Assembly: GCA_016182605.1 (NCBI GenBank)
Contig: JACPGE010000071.1
Span: forward strand, 17,910-81,909
Length of the DNA: 64,000 nucleotides
Source of the DNA: Candidatus Hydrogenedentota bacterium
GTDB lineage: Bacteria > Hydrogenedentota > Hydrogenedentia > Hydrogenedentales > JAEUWI01
Direction of reading: 5' to 3'
Shown: positions 18,811 through 28,468 of the stretch, piece by piece
How the letters are laid out: each line of letters starts with the position of its first letter
Numbering within the stretch: the stretch's first letter is position 1
The notes under the pieces: model-generated
Told to the model about the DNA's origin: nothing
Seen by the model: the letters and a program-made list of their open reading frames with translations, nothing else
Database searches by the model: none
Made by a program: the position numbers and the translations under genes

Positions 18811-20850
18811 CTATCCCACCGCCGCCACACTCGAAGCTCCCTTCTTCCCGTTCCCGGCTCGCGCGCCGTCCGCCCTCACCGCCTCACACCGGAAAAGACT
18901 CGCCCCAAAGGGCTCCAGCGCAATAACACCGTCGGCGGGGGCCGCCCCAAGCAGCGCCGTCACCGCTCCTGGCACGTGTACGCTGGCAGGCTCCCGGGTC
19001 AGATTGAGCACAAAGAGATAGCGCTCCCCTTCCTTTTCCCGCCAGCACACTTCCACGCCGGGAGGCGTCGGAAGCTCCGGAGCCACCTTCGCCTCGTTCA
19101 ATACCTCCTTCAGGAAATGGTGATAGAACGCGCCGTCGCCGAAGCATCCGAAATACCACGCCGACCCCGCGCCATACTCGAAGCGCGACAGGGCCGGCAG
19201 ACCGCGAAACAGACCGTCCGCGTACCACGCCTTGGCCTCCGCGCCATGCAGCAGCAACGCATCCGCCCAAACGCTCACGGTGTGGCAGACCCCCTCGATA
19301 TCACACACGCTGGAGGTGGCCCCGCCAAGCGGATCGTAGTCCTCAACCTCGACGCCGCAGATCGCCGCCAAGGCCCCTGGCAGAGGCGCATCCACACAAA
19401 CATTCGCCCCATCCTTGAGCCCGCTCCGCGCACTGATAATCAACCGCCCCCCCGACTTCACATAGCGGCTCAACGTCTCCACCGCCGCCGCCTCGATCAC
19501 ACACCAGCTCGGCAGGATGAGCGCCCGGTAGCCCGACAGGTCGGCATCAATCGGCACGATATCCACATTGTGGCCAAGCTGCCGCAACGCCGTGTAATAC
19601 CGGCCCGCCTGCTCCCAATACGCCAGCCCATCGGCCTGCGGTTGAATCTGCAGCGCGTAATGCTGATCGTATCCGTTGAGTATCGCTATCTCGCTGCGGA
19701 CCACCGTGCCCGTCAGCGCATCGCGCACCGACGCAAACTCTCCCGCCAAGCGCCGCACTTCCCGGTACCGCCCCCGGGGCTCGCCGTCATGATTCAAGAT
19801 GCCGTGCCAGAATTGCTCCGCGCCAAACCGGCAACTGCGCCAGCGGAAAAACGTCACCGTGTCCGCGCCATGCGCCACCGCCTGCCATGCCCAGCAGCGC
19901 AACTGCGCATCCGGGATGCGCCGCCCCATCTTGGACCACCCCGCTATCCCGTTCTGCTGCTCCATCACCCAGAAGTTCTGCCGCTTGATCCCGCGCATCA
20001 CGTCCGCCCCAAACCCCGCGCCACTCTCGCTCACCCACCATGGCGTATGCGGGTAGTTGTCCCACGACACCAGGTCCAGCGCTTCGCCCAAGGCGTAATA
20101 ATCCATCGAATCATGCGTGCCCATGAAATTGTGCGTCACAAACTGGCGCGCCGTGTGCGCACGGATGATCTCGATCTGTTCCCGCTGAAAGGACACCGTC
20201 GCATCCGATTGGAACCGCCGGAAATCCAACTGCAGCGATGGATTGTGCGTGCTGTCGCACTTGGTCGCCCACGGCAGCGGCACCTGCCCCCACGCCGTAT
20301 ACTCCTGGCTCCAGAATACTGTCCCCCAGGCCGCGTTCAACCTCGCAAGATCCCCATACTTGTCCCGCAGCCACTCGTGAAACCGGTGGTGGCAATGCGG
20401 ACAATAACAAAGGTTCGCCGTAAACTCGTTGTCCGTTTGCCAGCCCACGACGGCCGCGGAGGACCCATAGTGCCGCGCCAGCGCCTCCACAATAAACTGG
20501 CTGTGTATCCGCATCCCCGGATGATTCAAACACCGCTGCAAGCGCGTCCCAAATCCCAGCGGATACCGGCGCTCATCCATCGGATACAGGTCCGGAAACC
20601 GCTCGTGCAGCCACGCCGGCGGCGCCGCCGTCGGTGTGCCCAGCACCACCTCCATCCCGTACGCGGACAGAAGAGCCACGGCACGATCAAGCCATTCAAA
20701 ATCGTACTTGCCCTCCTCGGGCTCCAAGCGGGACCAGGCGAATTCCGCAAGCCGCACCACCTGAATGCCGGCCGCCTGCATCAGCGCAGCATCCCGCGCC
20801 CAACGCGATTCGTCCCAGTGTTCCGGATAATATGCCACGCCAATGCGCAT
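18811..20850 (-). CDS. Beta-galactosidase, GH42 family
   Basis: Cytosolic-type GH42 enzyme of 679 residues with no signal peptide. The N-terminus MRIGVAYYPEHWDESRWARD is typical; an in-frame ATG 14 codons upstream is possible but less likely. The catalytic acid/base Glu142 lies in WQTDNEF and the nucleophile Glu in FWVMEQQNG, around residue 305. The CYCPHC cluster just after the acid/base is part of the zinc-binding site found in many GH42 members. The trimerisation domain and a small C-terminal beta domain (YLFVLNLTREPASVHVPG) complete it. It hydrolyses beta-galactosides, likely oligosaccharides imported from galactan or arabinogalactan. Expression is probably controlled by the promoter and palindrome upstream and the LacI-type regulator at 21111. 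Confidence 0.93.
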   Translation of the reverse strand: MRIGVAYYPEHWDESRWARDAALMQAAGIQVVRLAEFAWSRLEPEEGKYDFEWLDRAVALLSAYGMEVVLGTPTAAPPAWLHERFPDLYPMDERRYPLGFGTRLQRCLNHPGMRIHSQFIVEALARHYGSSAAVVGWQTDNEFTANLCYCPHCHHRFHEWLRDKYGDLARLNAAWGTVFWSQEYTAWGQVPLPWATKCDSTHNPSLQLDFRRFQSDATVSFQREQIEIIRAHTARQFVTHNFMGTHDSMDYYALGEALDLVSWDNYPHTPWWVSESGAGFGADVMRGIKRQNFWVMEQQNGIAGWSKMGRRIPDAQLRCWAWQAVAHGADTVTFFRWRSCRFGAEQFWHGILNHDGEPRGRYREVRRLAGEFASVRDALTGTVVRSEIAILNGYDQHYALQIQPQADGLAYWEQAGRYYTALRQLGHNVDIVPIDADLSGYRALILPSWCVIEAAAVETLSRYVKSGGRLIISARSGLKDGANVCVDAPLPGALAAICGVEVEDYDPLGGATSSVCDIEGVCHTVSVWADALLLHGAEAKAWYADGLFRGLPALSRFEYGAGSAWYFGCFGDGAFYHHFLKEVLNEAKVAPELPTPPGVEVCWREKEGERYLFVLNLTREPASVHVPGAVTALLGAAPADGVIALEPFGASLFRCEAVRADGARAGNGKKGASSVAAVG

Positions 20851-20946
20851 AAACAGCCCTTTGTCGCCCCGCTTCGGGGCCAGCCCGGCCATACTCGGGA
20901 GCCTGGCCCGAAGCGTGGCCGCATTCTGAACGTATCATCAATTAAA

Positions 20947-20975
20947 AATATATCATAATTTGAACTATAGTTCAA
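20947..20975 (-). promoter_or_regulatory. Promoter and palindromic operator of the GH42 gene
   Basis: TTGAACTATAGTTCAA at 20960-20975 is a perfect 16-base palindrome. Reading on the minus strand, its first half TTGAAC (20975-20970) serves as a -35, followed by a 17-base spacer and TATATT (20952-20947) as -10, 97 bases before the GH42 start. Repressor binding would block the -35. The TGAAC-N-ATAG core recurs twice in front of the neighbouring LacI gene. Confidence 0.6.
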
Positions 20976-21110
20976 GTCTTTTTTTGAGCAAGCGATCTCC
21001 CGCGCGATATCTCCCCCGTGAGCCCCAGTACCCGCCTCGCGCCGGGCACGTATCACCGCGCTCCCGTTGTCCACGCGCTCACAGACCCTGCAGGCGGTGA
21101 AATGTGCGGG

Positions 21111-22142
21111 CTAAAGCCGCCGCACCGATTCGCGCTCTATCAGCGCGTGCTCCATGACGAACTGCACCGGTGCGCGGGAGTGTTCCCCAGAGATGACTTC
21201 AAGCAAAAGCTGGGCCGCCTTGATACCGATCTGGCAGGGAAAAATGGACAACGTCGTAAGGGGCGGCCCGAAGACCTCGCCCATGTCGATGCCGTCAAAA
21301 CCCACCACACTCAGATCCCCGGGAATACGCAATCCAAGTTCATGCGCGGCCTTGTATACCCCCATGGCCACCATGTCGTTACAGCACACAAACGCCGTGG
21401 GCCGCTGCTTGCGCCGCGAAAGCACTTTCAGCGCCGCGCTATAGCCATGCGCGGAAGTGTCGCCCGCGCGCACCGTCATCGATTCATGAAAATCGATCTC
21501 ATGCGACACCAGGCTCTCCACGAATCCCAGTATGCGCTCCTTGGCCGTCGCCGACCGGGCCGGGCCCGTAAGGCACGTGATCCGCGTATGACCCTGGGAT
21601 ATCAGGTAGTCCGTGGCGTCCCGGCTGCTTTGCCGGTTGTCCCAGGTGATTGCGTGCGTGGGAATCCCCGGTGCATTCATGATTGTCACCAGCGGGTACC
21701 CCGCAAGCGCCACCTTCCGGATATGGTCTTCGTAGCGCTCCATTTCCCCCGCCGCCATGATGTAGCCCCGCAACTCATAGGTGCCCAAGCTCTCAAATGC
21801 AGCCACCCCCTCCTGAGGATGCACATCCGTGCCATGATGCAGCAGATGGTGAAATCCATTGGGCGCCAATACCGAATTGATGCCGGTAATCACCTCGGTG
21901 TAAAAGGGATTGCTGATGTTCCCCACCACCACACCCACCATGCGGGACAGTTCCGCGATGAGGGACTTTTGCACAAGGCCATTCTGGTAGCCGTGCTGGC
22001 GCAACGCATCCAGCACCTTCTCCCGGGTCCGTTCGGTCACCCCGGGCTTGCCCTTCAACACTGCGAATACCGTCGTCCGCGAGACGCCGCTCAGATCCGC
22101 TATGTCTTTTGCTGTCAGTGTTTTAGGCAGTTCTTCGGACAC
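21111..22142 (-). CDS. LacI-family transcriptional regulator
   Basis: Protein of 343 residues beginning at a GTG codon. The helix-turn-helix is at LTAKDIADLSGVSRTTVFAV with the hinge segment RQHGYQNGLVQKSLIAEL, followed by a sugar-binding effector domain (GVVVGNISNPFYTEVI through GFDGIDMGEVFGPPLTTL). It lies immediately upstream of, and in the same orientation as, the GH42 gene, and copies of one candidate operator precede both genes, so it likely represses itself and the beta-galactosidase. It may also control the divergent secreted-protein gene at 22437. The effector is presumably a galactoside, by inference from context. Confidence 0.9.
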   Translation of the reverse strand: MSEELPKTLTAKDIADLSGVSRTTVFAVLKGKPGVTERTREKVLDALRQHGYQNGLVQKSLIAELSRMVGVVVGNISNPFYTEVITGINSVLAPNGFHHLLHHGTDVHPQEGVAAFESLGTYELRGYIMAAGEMERYEDHIRKVALAGYPLVTIMNAPGIPTHAITWDNRQSSRDATDYLISQGHTRITCLTGPARSATAKERILGFVESLVSHEIDFHESMTVRAGDTSAHGYSAALKVLSRRKQRPTAFVCCNDMVAMGVYKAAHELGLRIPGDLSVVGFDGIDMGEVFGPPLTTLSIFPCQIGIKAAQLLLEVISGEHSRAPVQFVMEHALIERESVRRL

Positions 22143-22244
22143 AGATTCGCAGCCCTTTCAGCGACTTCGCACCCTTATCGTACACGCGCCCCGGCGGCGG
22201 CGTCAACTCATGATACGATTCCCTCCGCCTGTTCCAAATCAGTT

Positions 22245-22296
22245 CTTGACTATCGTTCACTTTTATGATTTAATCAAACCACGCTATCGTTCATCT
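22245..22296. promoter_or_regulatory. Divergent promoter region with two LacI-operator-like sites
   Basis: The minus-strand sequences GTGAACGATAGTCAAG (22260-22245) and ATGAACGATAGCG (22294-22282) share the TGAAC-N-ATAG core with the palindrome in front of the GH42 gene. On the plus strand TTGACT (22246-22251), a 17-base spacer and TTTAAT (22269-22274) make a plausible promoter for the gene at 22437; on the minus strand TTGATT (22277-22272), a 17-base spacer and GATAGT (22254-22249) could serve the LacI gene. The sites overlap both. Confidence 0.5.
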
Positions 22297-22436
22297 TGAG
22301 CCGCGCACGGCGGCGCGCCAAAGCGTTCTCAACCGGATCCCGCACACAGTCCGGTGAGCGCTTGAGAGTTCAGGGCTGTTTGGGTTTGACTTGGCACTTA
22401 TATTGGCTTCAAAGTGTGAACAGGAGGGAAAACGTG

Positions 22437-23777
22437 ATGAAAAGGCTGCAGGTTTTGGGAACCATCATTATGCTCTGGAGCGCAAGCTCCTTTGCAGGCA
22501 CGGTCATTTTCGGCGGGACCGCCGGAGATACCGATCAGCAACTCGCAGGCGCCTCGGGCACGTGGGCCTACCATGCCGACAGCATCGGCGTCGGCGTATC
22601 GGATTTTGGATTCGTCAGTTCGGACAACCTCACGGCGCTCGGTACGCCGGCCTTGGAAGATCTGGGCTCGCTGACCATTCTCCTCACCGCGCCCGTGACC
22701 GAGTCGCCCGATGGCGCCGAATATTACGAAGACTACTGGGACATCAACTTGGGACCCATCGAAATCGCACTCTCGAACTACGGGGGCAGCACCCCCACCT
22801 ATGCCTTCGTAAAGATCGGCAATGCCGGCGCGGGGGAAGTCACCACGCCGGTAATGGGCGTCCGCGCCGAGATCGTCGCCGATGACCTGGTCGTATCGAG
22901 CACGCCGGATGGTGCCAACTGGACCAGCTTCGCCACCTTCGATCTGGACAGCCTGCCCAATGGCGTTACCCGCACCGACGTGTGCGATGGAGATTTCTTT
23001 TTCTATTCCACGAAGTTCCCGCCAACCTATGTGCCTGCCGAGGAACTCTGCGAGTTCAGTTGGACCTCCACCGCGTTCGCGTCCGACGTGAATGATCCCG
23101 GTGCAGCCTGCACCTTCGACAGCGGCGAAGGGGAGGGCGAGGGCGAAGGGGAAGACACCTGCTTCGAAGACAATCTCGCCGCCCTCAATTTCGATGGCTT
23201 CGCGGACTACATGGCCACCTCCGCATTCCATCCCGAATACGACGCCGAATTCTCCAGCGGCGATCCCCTCACCGCAGACGGCGACTACAACGGCATCTAT
23301 GACCGCTATGAGTTCGCCCTCCTTGCCCAGGCCATGTGCGGCAACCCCGCCATTGCCGCCAGCTACGCCGCCAACCTCGAACTCTATGCCGCCACCTGGT
23401 TCGGCTGCTGCGGACCCGTCGAAAATGGCGGCGCCGCCATGGAAACCATCAGCACCGAAGGCGCCTCCTTCGTGAACACCTGGCTGGGCACCTACGGTAA
23501 CGGACCCTATGCCAGCGCAAAAGCCGCCGGCGAACCCCTCGCCGCGGACGGCGACTACGACAATGACGGCCTCTCCAATCTCGACGAATTCAACGCCGTC
23601 ATCACTGCGGGGGGCGATCCGGCCCTCTTCGCACAGGCCGCATCCGACCCCAGCCCCTTCTGGGCAGGCAACCCCGCATTGCCCACCGTGGATCTCACGG
23701 GGCTGGCCGCGGCAGCGCTCCTGCTGGGAGCGGCAAGCTACCTGATCATGCGCCGGGCAACGCGCGCCCGGAACTAG
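22437..23777 (+). CDS. Secreted protein with Gly-Glu linker and C-terminal hydrophobic/Arg anchor
   Basis: Protein of 446 residues without a known enzymatic domain. The start is fixed by AGGAGG nine bases upstream of the ATG at 22437; the signal peptide runs to about ASSFA. The N-terminal half is Gly/Asp/Thr-rich beta-type sequence; a short SGEGEGEGEGED linker near residues 226-237 separates it from an acidic half containing DGDYDNDGLSNLDEFNA, a calcium-binding-like segment. The C-terminus has the sorting-signal layout: VDLTGLAAAALLLGAASYLI followed by MRRATRARN. This resembles the PEP-CTERM class of surface-sorting tails without the PEP box. Divergent from the LacI gene and possibly in its regulon. 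Confidence 0.7.
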   Translation: MKRLQVLGTIIMLWSASSFAGTVIFGGTAGDTDQQLAGASGTWAYHADSIGVGVSDFGFVSSDNLTALGTPALEDLGSLTILLTAPVTESPDGAEYYEDYWDINLGPIEIALSNYGGSTPTYAFVKIGNAGAGEVTTPVMGVRAEIVADDLVVSSTPDGANWTSFATFDLDSLPNGVTRTDVCDGDFFFYSTKFPPTYVPAEELCEFSWTSTAFASDVNDPGAACTFDSGEGEGEGEGEDTCFEDNLAALNFDGFADYMATSAFHPEYDAEFSSGDPLTADGDYNGIYDRYEFALLAQAMCGNPAIAASYAANLELYAATWFGCCGPVENGGAAMETISTEGASFVNTWLGTYGNGPYASAKAAGEPLAADGDYDNDGLSNLDEFNAVITAGGDPALFAQAASDPSPFWAGNPALPTVDLTGLAAAALLLGAASYLIMRRATRARN

Positions 23778-23821
23778 AGCCCTTACGCGGGCCTCCACGC
23801 GCCCGAAGACCTCTCCCTGGC

Positions 23822-23855
23822 AAGGGCCTCCGGTTTCGACAAACCGGGGGCCCTT
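23822..23855 (+). terminator. Long hairpin after the secreted-protein gene
   Basis: AAGGGCCTCCGGTTT (23822-23836) pairs with AAACCGGGGGCCCTT (23841-23855) over 15 bases with one U-G wobble on plus-strand RNA and a four-base CGAC loop. It lies 45 bases beyond the stop. No T-run follows, so it may act as a pause or RNA-stabilising hairpin rather than a classical terminator. Confidence 0.55.
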
Positions 23856-23906
23856 CCCTATGGCCACGGCCCTCAGACACTCCCGGCACAAACAGAAACG
23901 GACACC

Positions 23907-25721
23907 ATGACCACCGCGCATTCCTCAACCGCACGCCGCCACAAGCGCCGCCCTGCATACCTGCCCCGCCTTGCCATGGGCGCCCTGGGGCTGCTCGCCT
24001 GTGCGCTCCTCCTGGCGCCTCCCTGCCACGCGCAAGATTTCTACTCCATCGCAGAAGAGAACGGTGTGTGGTGGCTGCGCACCCCCGCGGGCATCCCCTT
24101 CTACTCCATCGGTGTGAACTGCGTCGACCTGGGGGATGAGGCACGGCACGGCGCCAACGATGCGCGCTACCGCTACCAGAAATTCTATCCCAGCGTGGAC
24201 GCCTGGACCATCGATGCGATCGCCCGGCTGCAATCCTGGAACTTCAACACCATCGGCGGATGGTCCAATGCAAAGCTCTCGGGAAAGGGACTGCCCGATA
24301 CCCCCGTGCTCCATTTGGGCGCCTCCGCCAATGTGCATTGGGAAGACCCCTTCGCCGCAGACTTCCAAACCGCCGTGGATCGACTCGTCGACAACCTGGT
24401 CCGCCCGCGGGCAAACGACCCCCATCTCCTCGGCTGGTTCACCGACAATGAACTGGGCTGGTATCCGGAAACGCTCTTCTACGGCTACTTCAAGTATCCG
24501 CCGGAAAACCAGACCCGCCAGGTCTTGGTGAAAATGCTGCGCGAACACTATGACGCCAACTTCGCCACGCTGCGCCGCGATTTCACGCCCACGGACGCGG
24601 ATTCCTTCGACGCCCTCGCCAAGGGCGGCCTGCTGCACCTGAGGCCAGGCACAAAAGGCCGCCAAATAATCCAGGACTTTGCCGCGGCACTGGCCGCGCG
24701 ATACTATCGGGTCGTGCACGATGCCTTGCGCAGGGTCGATCCCAACCACCTCATTCTGGGCGACCGCTACAACGGACACTATCCCATCGCCGTCGCCCAA
24801 GCGGCGGCCCCCTACGTGGATCTCATCTCCACCAACGCAAGCTTCGCCGATCGCGAAGACGGCGCCCTCCACCCCTTCTTCCTCAACACCCTCCACCGTG
24901 CCACGAAAAAACCCGTGCTGATTTCCGAATACTACAGCGCGGCCATGGAAAACCAGAGCGATAACCGCAACGCTTCGACCACCGCCTTCACCACGGTGCA
25001 AACACAGGCAGAGCGCACGCTCGTCTTCGAAAACACCTTCCGCTCCCTCGCCGCCTTGCCCTTCATGGTCGGCGCGCACTGGTTCCAGTTCTACGATGAA
25101 CCCCCAGAAGGACGCGCCGATGGCGAAGACTTCAATTTCGGGCTCGTGGACATCCACAACGCGCCCTATCCCCTCCTTAGCGCCTCCATGACCGCCCTGC
25201 AGGGAGACATCCTCGCCCTCCACGCGGCCGCCCAGCCCCTGCGCCCGCGCGATGCCATCGCCGTGCCCGAGGCGCCGTCGAACCCCTTCCTGAGCCTCTC
25301 GGGCTGGGCCAAAGCGCAAGGCTATGTGCCATACAACTCGGAACTCTCCATCGGGGACCTCTACGCCTGCCAGGACCCGGACTTTCTCTATCTCGGGCTG
25401 CGCGCAGACGATTATATGGACCCCTCCATATACAAAAACGGCAAAGTACCGCCCGAGGACCTCATGACCTGGCAATTCCGTGTCAGCGGCATGGATGCGC
25501 CCGTCGAAGTGCGCTTCGGGCAGGCATCCTCATTCACCTGCAACAACGGCGCCGTGCGCGTCCGCCATTTCGACCGGGGCATGCGCCAGTCCATGATCGC
25601 CGCCATCCCCCGGGCCCTCTTCTCCCCCACGGCAGAAAAGCCCGTGCTGCTCAAAAGCACCGTGCGCGGCTACGCCCGCTGCCCGGAAGTGCAATGGGAG
25701 GCCGTACTGCAACTGCCGTGA
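23907..25721 (+). CDS. Secreted agarase-like glycoside hydrolase (GH-A clan)
   Basis: Exported protein of 604 residues; after an Arg-rich start the hydrophobic stretch LAMGALGLLACALLLAPPC leads to a cleavage site before QDFYSI. The TIM-barrel portion resembles beta-agarases such as GH50: opening WWLRTPAGIPFYSIGVNCVD, the probable acid/base in GWFTDNELGW, and the probable nucleophile in KPVLISEYYSAAMEN. HWFQFYDEPPEGRADGEDFN closes the barrel as in related agarases. The last ~130 residues form a beta-rich domain of the kind used for carbohydrate binding. Agar itself need not be the substrate; another galactan would suit the neighbouring GH42 and GH36 genes. Family assignment is from motif order only. 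Confidence 0.72.
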   Translation: MTTAHSSTARRHKRRPAYLPRLAMGALGLLACALLLAPPCHAQDFYSIAEENGVWWLRTPAGIPFYSIGVNCVDLGDEARHGANDARYRYQKFYPSVDAWTIDAIARLQSWNFNTIGGWSNAKLSGKGLPDTPVLHLGASANVHWEDPFAADFQTAVDRLVDNLVRPRANDPHLLGWFTDNELGWYPETLFYGYFKYPPENQTRQVLVKMLREHYDANFATLRRDFTPTDADSFDALAKGGLLHLRPGTKGRQIIQDFAAALAARYYRVVHDALRRVDPNHLILGDRYNGHYPIAVAQAAAPYVDLISTNASFADREDGALHPFFLNTLHRATKKPVLISEYYSAAMENQSDNRNASTTAFTTVQTQAERTLVFENTFRSLAALPFMVGAHWFQFYDEPPEGRADGEDFNFGLVDIHNAPYPLLSASMTALQGDILALHAAAQPLRPRDAIAVPEAPSNPFLSLSGWAKAQGYVPYNSELSIGDLYACQDPDFLYLGLRADDYMDPSIYKNGKVPPEDLMTWQFRVSGMDAPVEVRFGQASSFTCNNGAVRVRHFDRGMRQSMIAAIPRALFSPTAEKPVLLKSTVRGYARCPEVQWEAVLQLP

Positions 25722-25723
25722 AC

Positions 25724-25759
25724 AAAAAAACCAGGCCGCCGCGCCTGCTAACAGCCTGG
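25724..25759 (-). terminator. Rho-independent terminator of the aminotransferase gene
   Basis: On the minus strand CCAGGC and GCCTGG enclose a 17-base GC-rich loop and are followed directly by seven T residues (complement of 25724-25730). It lies between convergent genes, 22 bases after the aminotransferase stop. Confidence 0.6.
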
Positions 25760-25781
25760 ATCGTGAAAATGATTCTGTAGT

Positions 25782-26966
25782 CTAGCTTTCGTAAACCTGC
25801 AGGGCCGCCTTCACCGCAACGCCCGGGTTGATGGATGCGCCCATGCGGCCAAGCACGCTCTCAAGCGCCGTGAGGCACAGCACCACATTCTTCTTCTGCG
25901 AGGCATGGCCCATAAGACCGATGCGCCACACCTTCCCCGCGCCCGCGCCAAGGCCCGCGCCAATCTCCAGGCTGTACTCATTCAGGAGCGCCGTGCGCAC
26001 CGGCGCATCCTCGATCCCTTCCGGAATGCGCACCACGTTGAGCTGGGGCAACCGCGCTTCAAGCGCCACCGGCAGTTCGAGTCCCATCGCCTCAAGCCCC
26101 GCCTTCAGCGCGCCGTGATTCCGCGCATGCCGCGCCCACGCCGCCTCCAATCCTTCCTCCTGCAACATCACCAGCGCTTCATGCAGCCCGTAGAGCGCGT
26201 TGATCGGCGCCGTGTGGTGATAGGCCCGCTTCGCCTGGCCACTCCCCCAGTAGCCCATCACCAAGGTCTGGTCCAGGAACCAGCTCTGCACCTTCTTCGC
26301 CCGGCCCTTGATCTTCTCCACCGCCGCGGGCCCGAAAGTCACTGGCGAAAGACCCGGCGTGCACGACAGACACTTCTGGCTGCCGGAATACACCGCGTCC
26401 AGGCCCCACTCATCCACGCGCAACGCTACCCCCCCCAGCGATGTCACCGTGTCCGCAATTACCAGCGCACCGCGCTGCTTCGCCAGCGCCGCTATCCCCT
26501 GCGCGTCGCTCCGCGCACCCGTCGCCGTCTCCGCATGCACAAACGCAACGATCCGCGTGTCCGGATGCGCCTTCAACGCATCCTCCACCTTCTGAAGCTC
26601 CACCGGGCTGCCCCACGCATCTTCCACCACCACGGGCACCCCGCCGCAACGTTCCACATTCTCCAGCATCCGCGTGCCAAAGACGCCATTGTTGCAGACC
26701 ATCACCTTGTCCCCGTGCTCCACCAGATTCGCAAAACAGCATTCCATGCCCGCCGATCCCGGAGCCGATATCGGTATCGTCATCGCGTTCTTCGTCATGA
26801 ACGCATACTGCAACAATTGCTTCATCTCATCCATCATCCGGATAAACTCCGGATCGAGATGCCCCAGCGTCGGCCGCGAAAGCGCCGCGAGCACCCGCGG
26901 GTGAATGTCCGACGGGCCAGGCCCCATAAGCGTCCGAATCGGCGGGGTAAACGAAGTGATACTCAT
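25782..26966 (-). CDS. Class V aminotransferase (serine-pyruvate / alanine-glyoxylate type)
   Basis: Pyridoxal-phosphate enzyme of 394 residues. The lysine forming the Schiff base is in SGSQKCLSCTPGLSPV, and the substrate and cofactor blocks LMGPGPSDIHPRVL and SAPGSAGMECCFANLV are characteristic of the alanine-glyoxylate/serine-glyoxylate group. The reaction is transfer of the amino group of serine or alanine to glyoxylate or pyruvate. I take the ATG at 26966 because GGAG lies seven bases upstream; a GTG one codon earlier is also open. No glycolate or photorespiratory neighbours are present, so its pathway context is open. Confidence 0.92.
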   Translation of the reverse strand: MSITSFTPPIRTLMGPGPSDIHPRVLAALSRPTLGHLDPEFIRMMDEMKQLLQYAFMTKNAMTIPISAPGSAGMECCFANLVEHGDKVMVCNNGVFGTRMLENVERCGGVPVVVEDAWGSPVELQKVEDALKAHPDTRIVAFVHAETATGARSDAQGIAALAKQRGALVIADTVTSLGGVALRVDEWGLDAVYSGSQKCLSCTPGLSPVTFGPAAVEKIKGRAKKVQSWFLDQTLVMGYWGSGQAKRAYHHTAPINALYGLHEALVMLQEEGLEAAWARHARNHGALKAGLEAMGLELPVALEARLPQLNVVRIPEGIEDAPVRTALLNEYSLEIGAGLGAGAGKVWRIGLMGHASQKKNVVLCLTALESVLGRMGASINPGVAVKAALQVYES

Positions 26967-27337
26967 CACGGATCTCCAATGCTTGATTGCGTTACAGGGG
27001 ACAGGCCAGCGAACGCACAGTATAAACCGGGTTGCAGGGGTGTGTCATCCTGGACACCAGAATCACACAAGGGCCCGCCACCTTCACTCTCCAATACCCC
27101 CTTGTGCCTTCGCCCTCCCTCCGGTACCTCTACTCCTTCCTGTTCCTGTTCCTGTCGTCCTTGTTGTCCTTGTCGTTTTGTTGTTCTTGCTGCCGTTGCA
27201 TCTCGTGCGCTATCCGCGCCTTAACCTCAAACCATACCAATCCCAACAAGAACACAATATATGGCTAATTGTGTTCACACAGCGATCCCCTAAGCTCCTC
27301 CCTTGTGCGCCCACTACCCCAAGCGGAGAACATCGCC
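26967..27337. other. Intergenic region with pyrimidine-rich simple sequence
   Basis: No gene is visible. From about 27111 to 27200 the plus strand is almost entirely C and T, built from imperfect CTGTTC, CTTGTT and GTCCTT units. The rest is ordinary intergenic sequence that must hold the divergent promoters of the aminotransferase and the pseudopilin genes, but I could not assign boxes convincingly. Confidence 0.5.
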
Positions 27338-28327
<990 letters not shown>

Positions 28328-28468
28328 CGACCGCTATCCCGACAAGATTCGTAACTGGTCCTCCCACATTACCGAAGGATCGGCAGGCTGATCCCAAAAT
28401 TGCAATGCAGTTCCGGCGCTGTGCGGCGGCCGGACTTGGGGTATACAAAAAAACGAAGGAGTGGAAAC

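Noticed and set aside
18778..20958. Plus-strand open frame of 726 codons
   Set aside because: Antisense shadow of the GH42 gene; Arg/His/Pro-rich with no domain and no ribosome-binding site.
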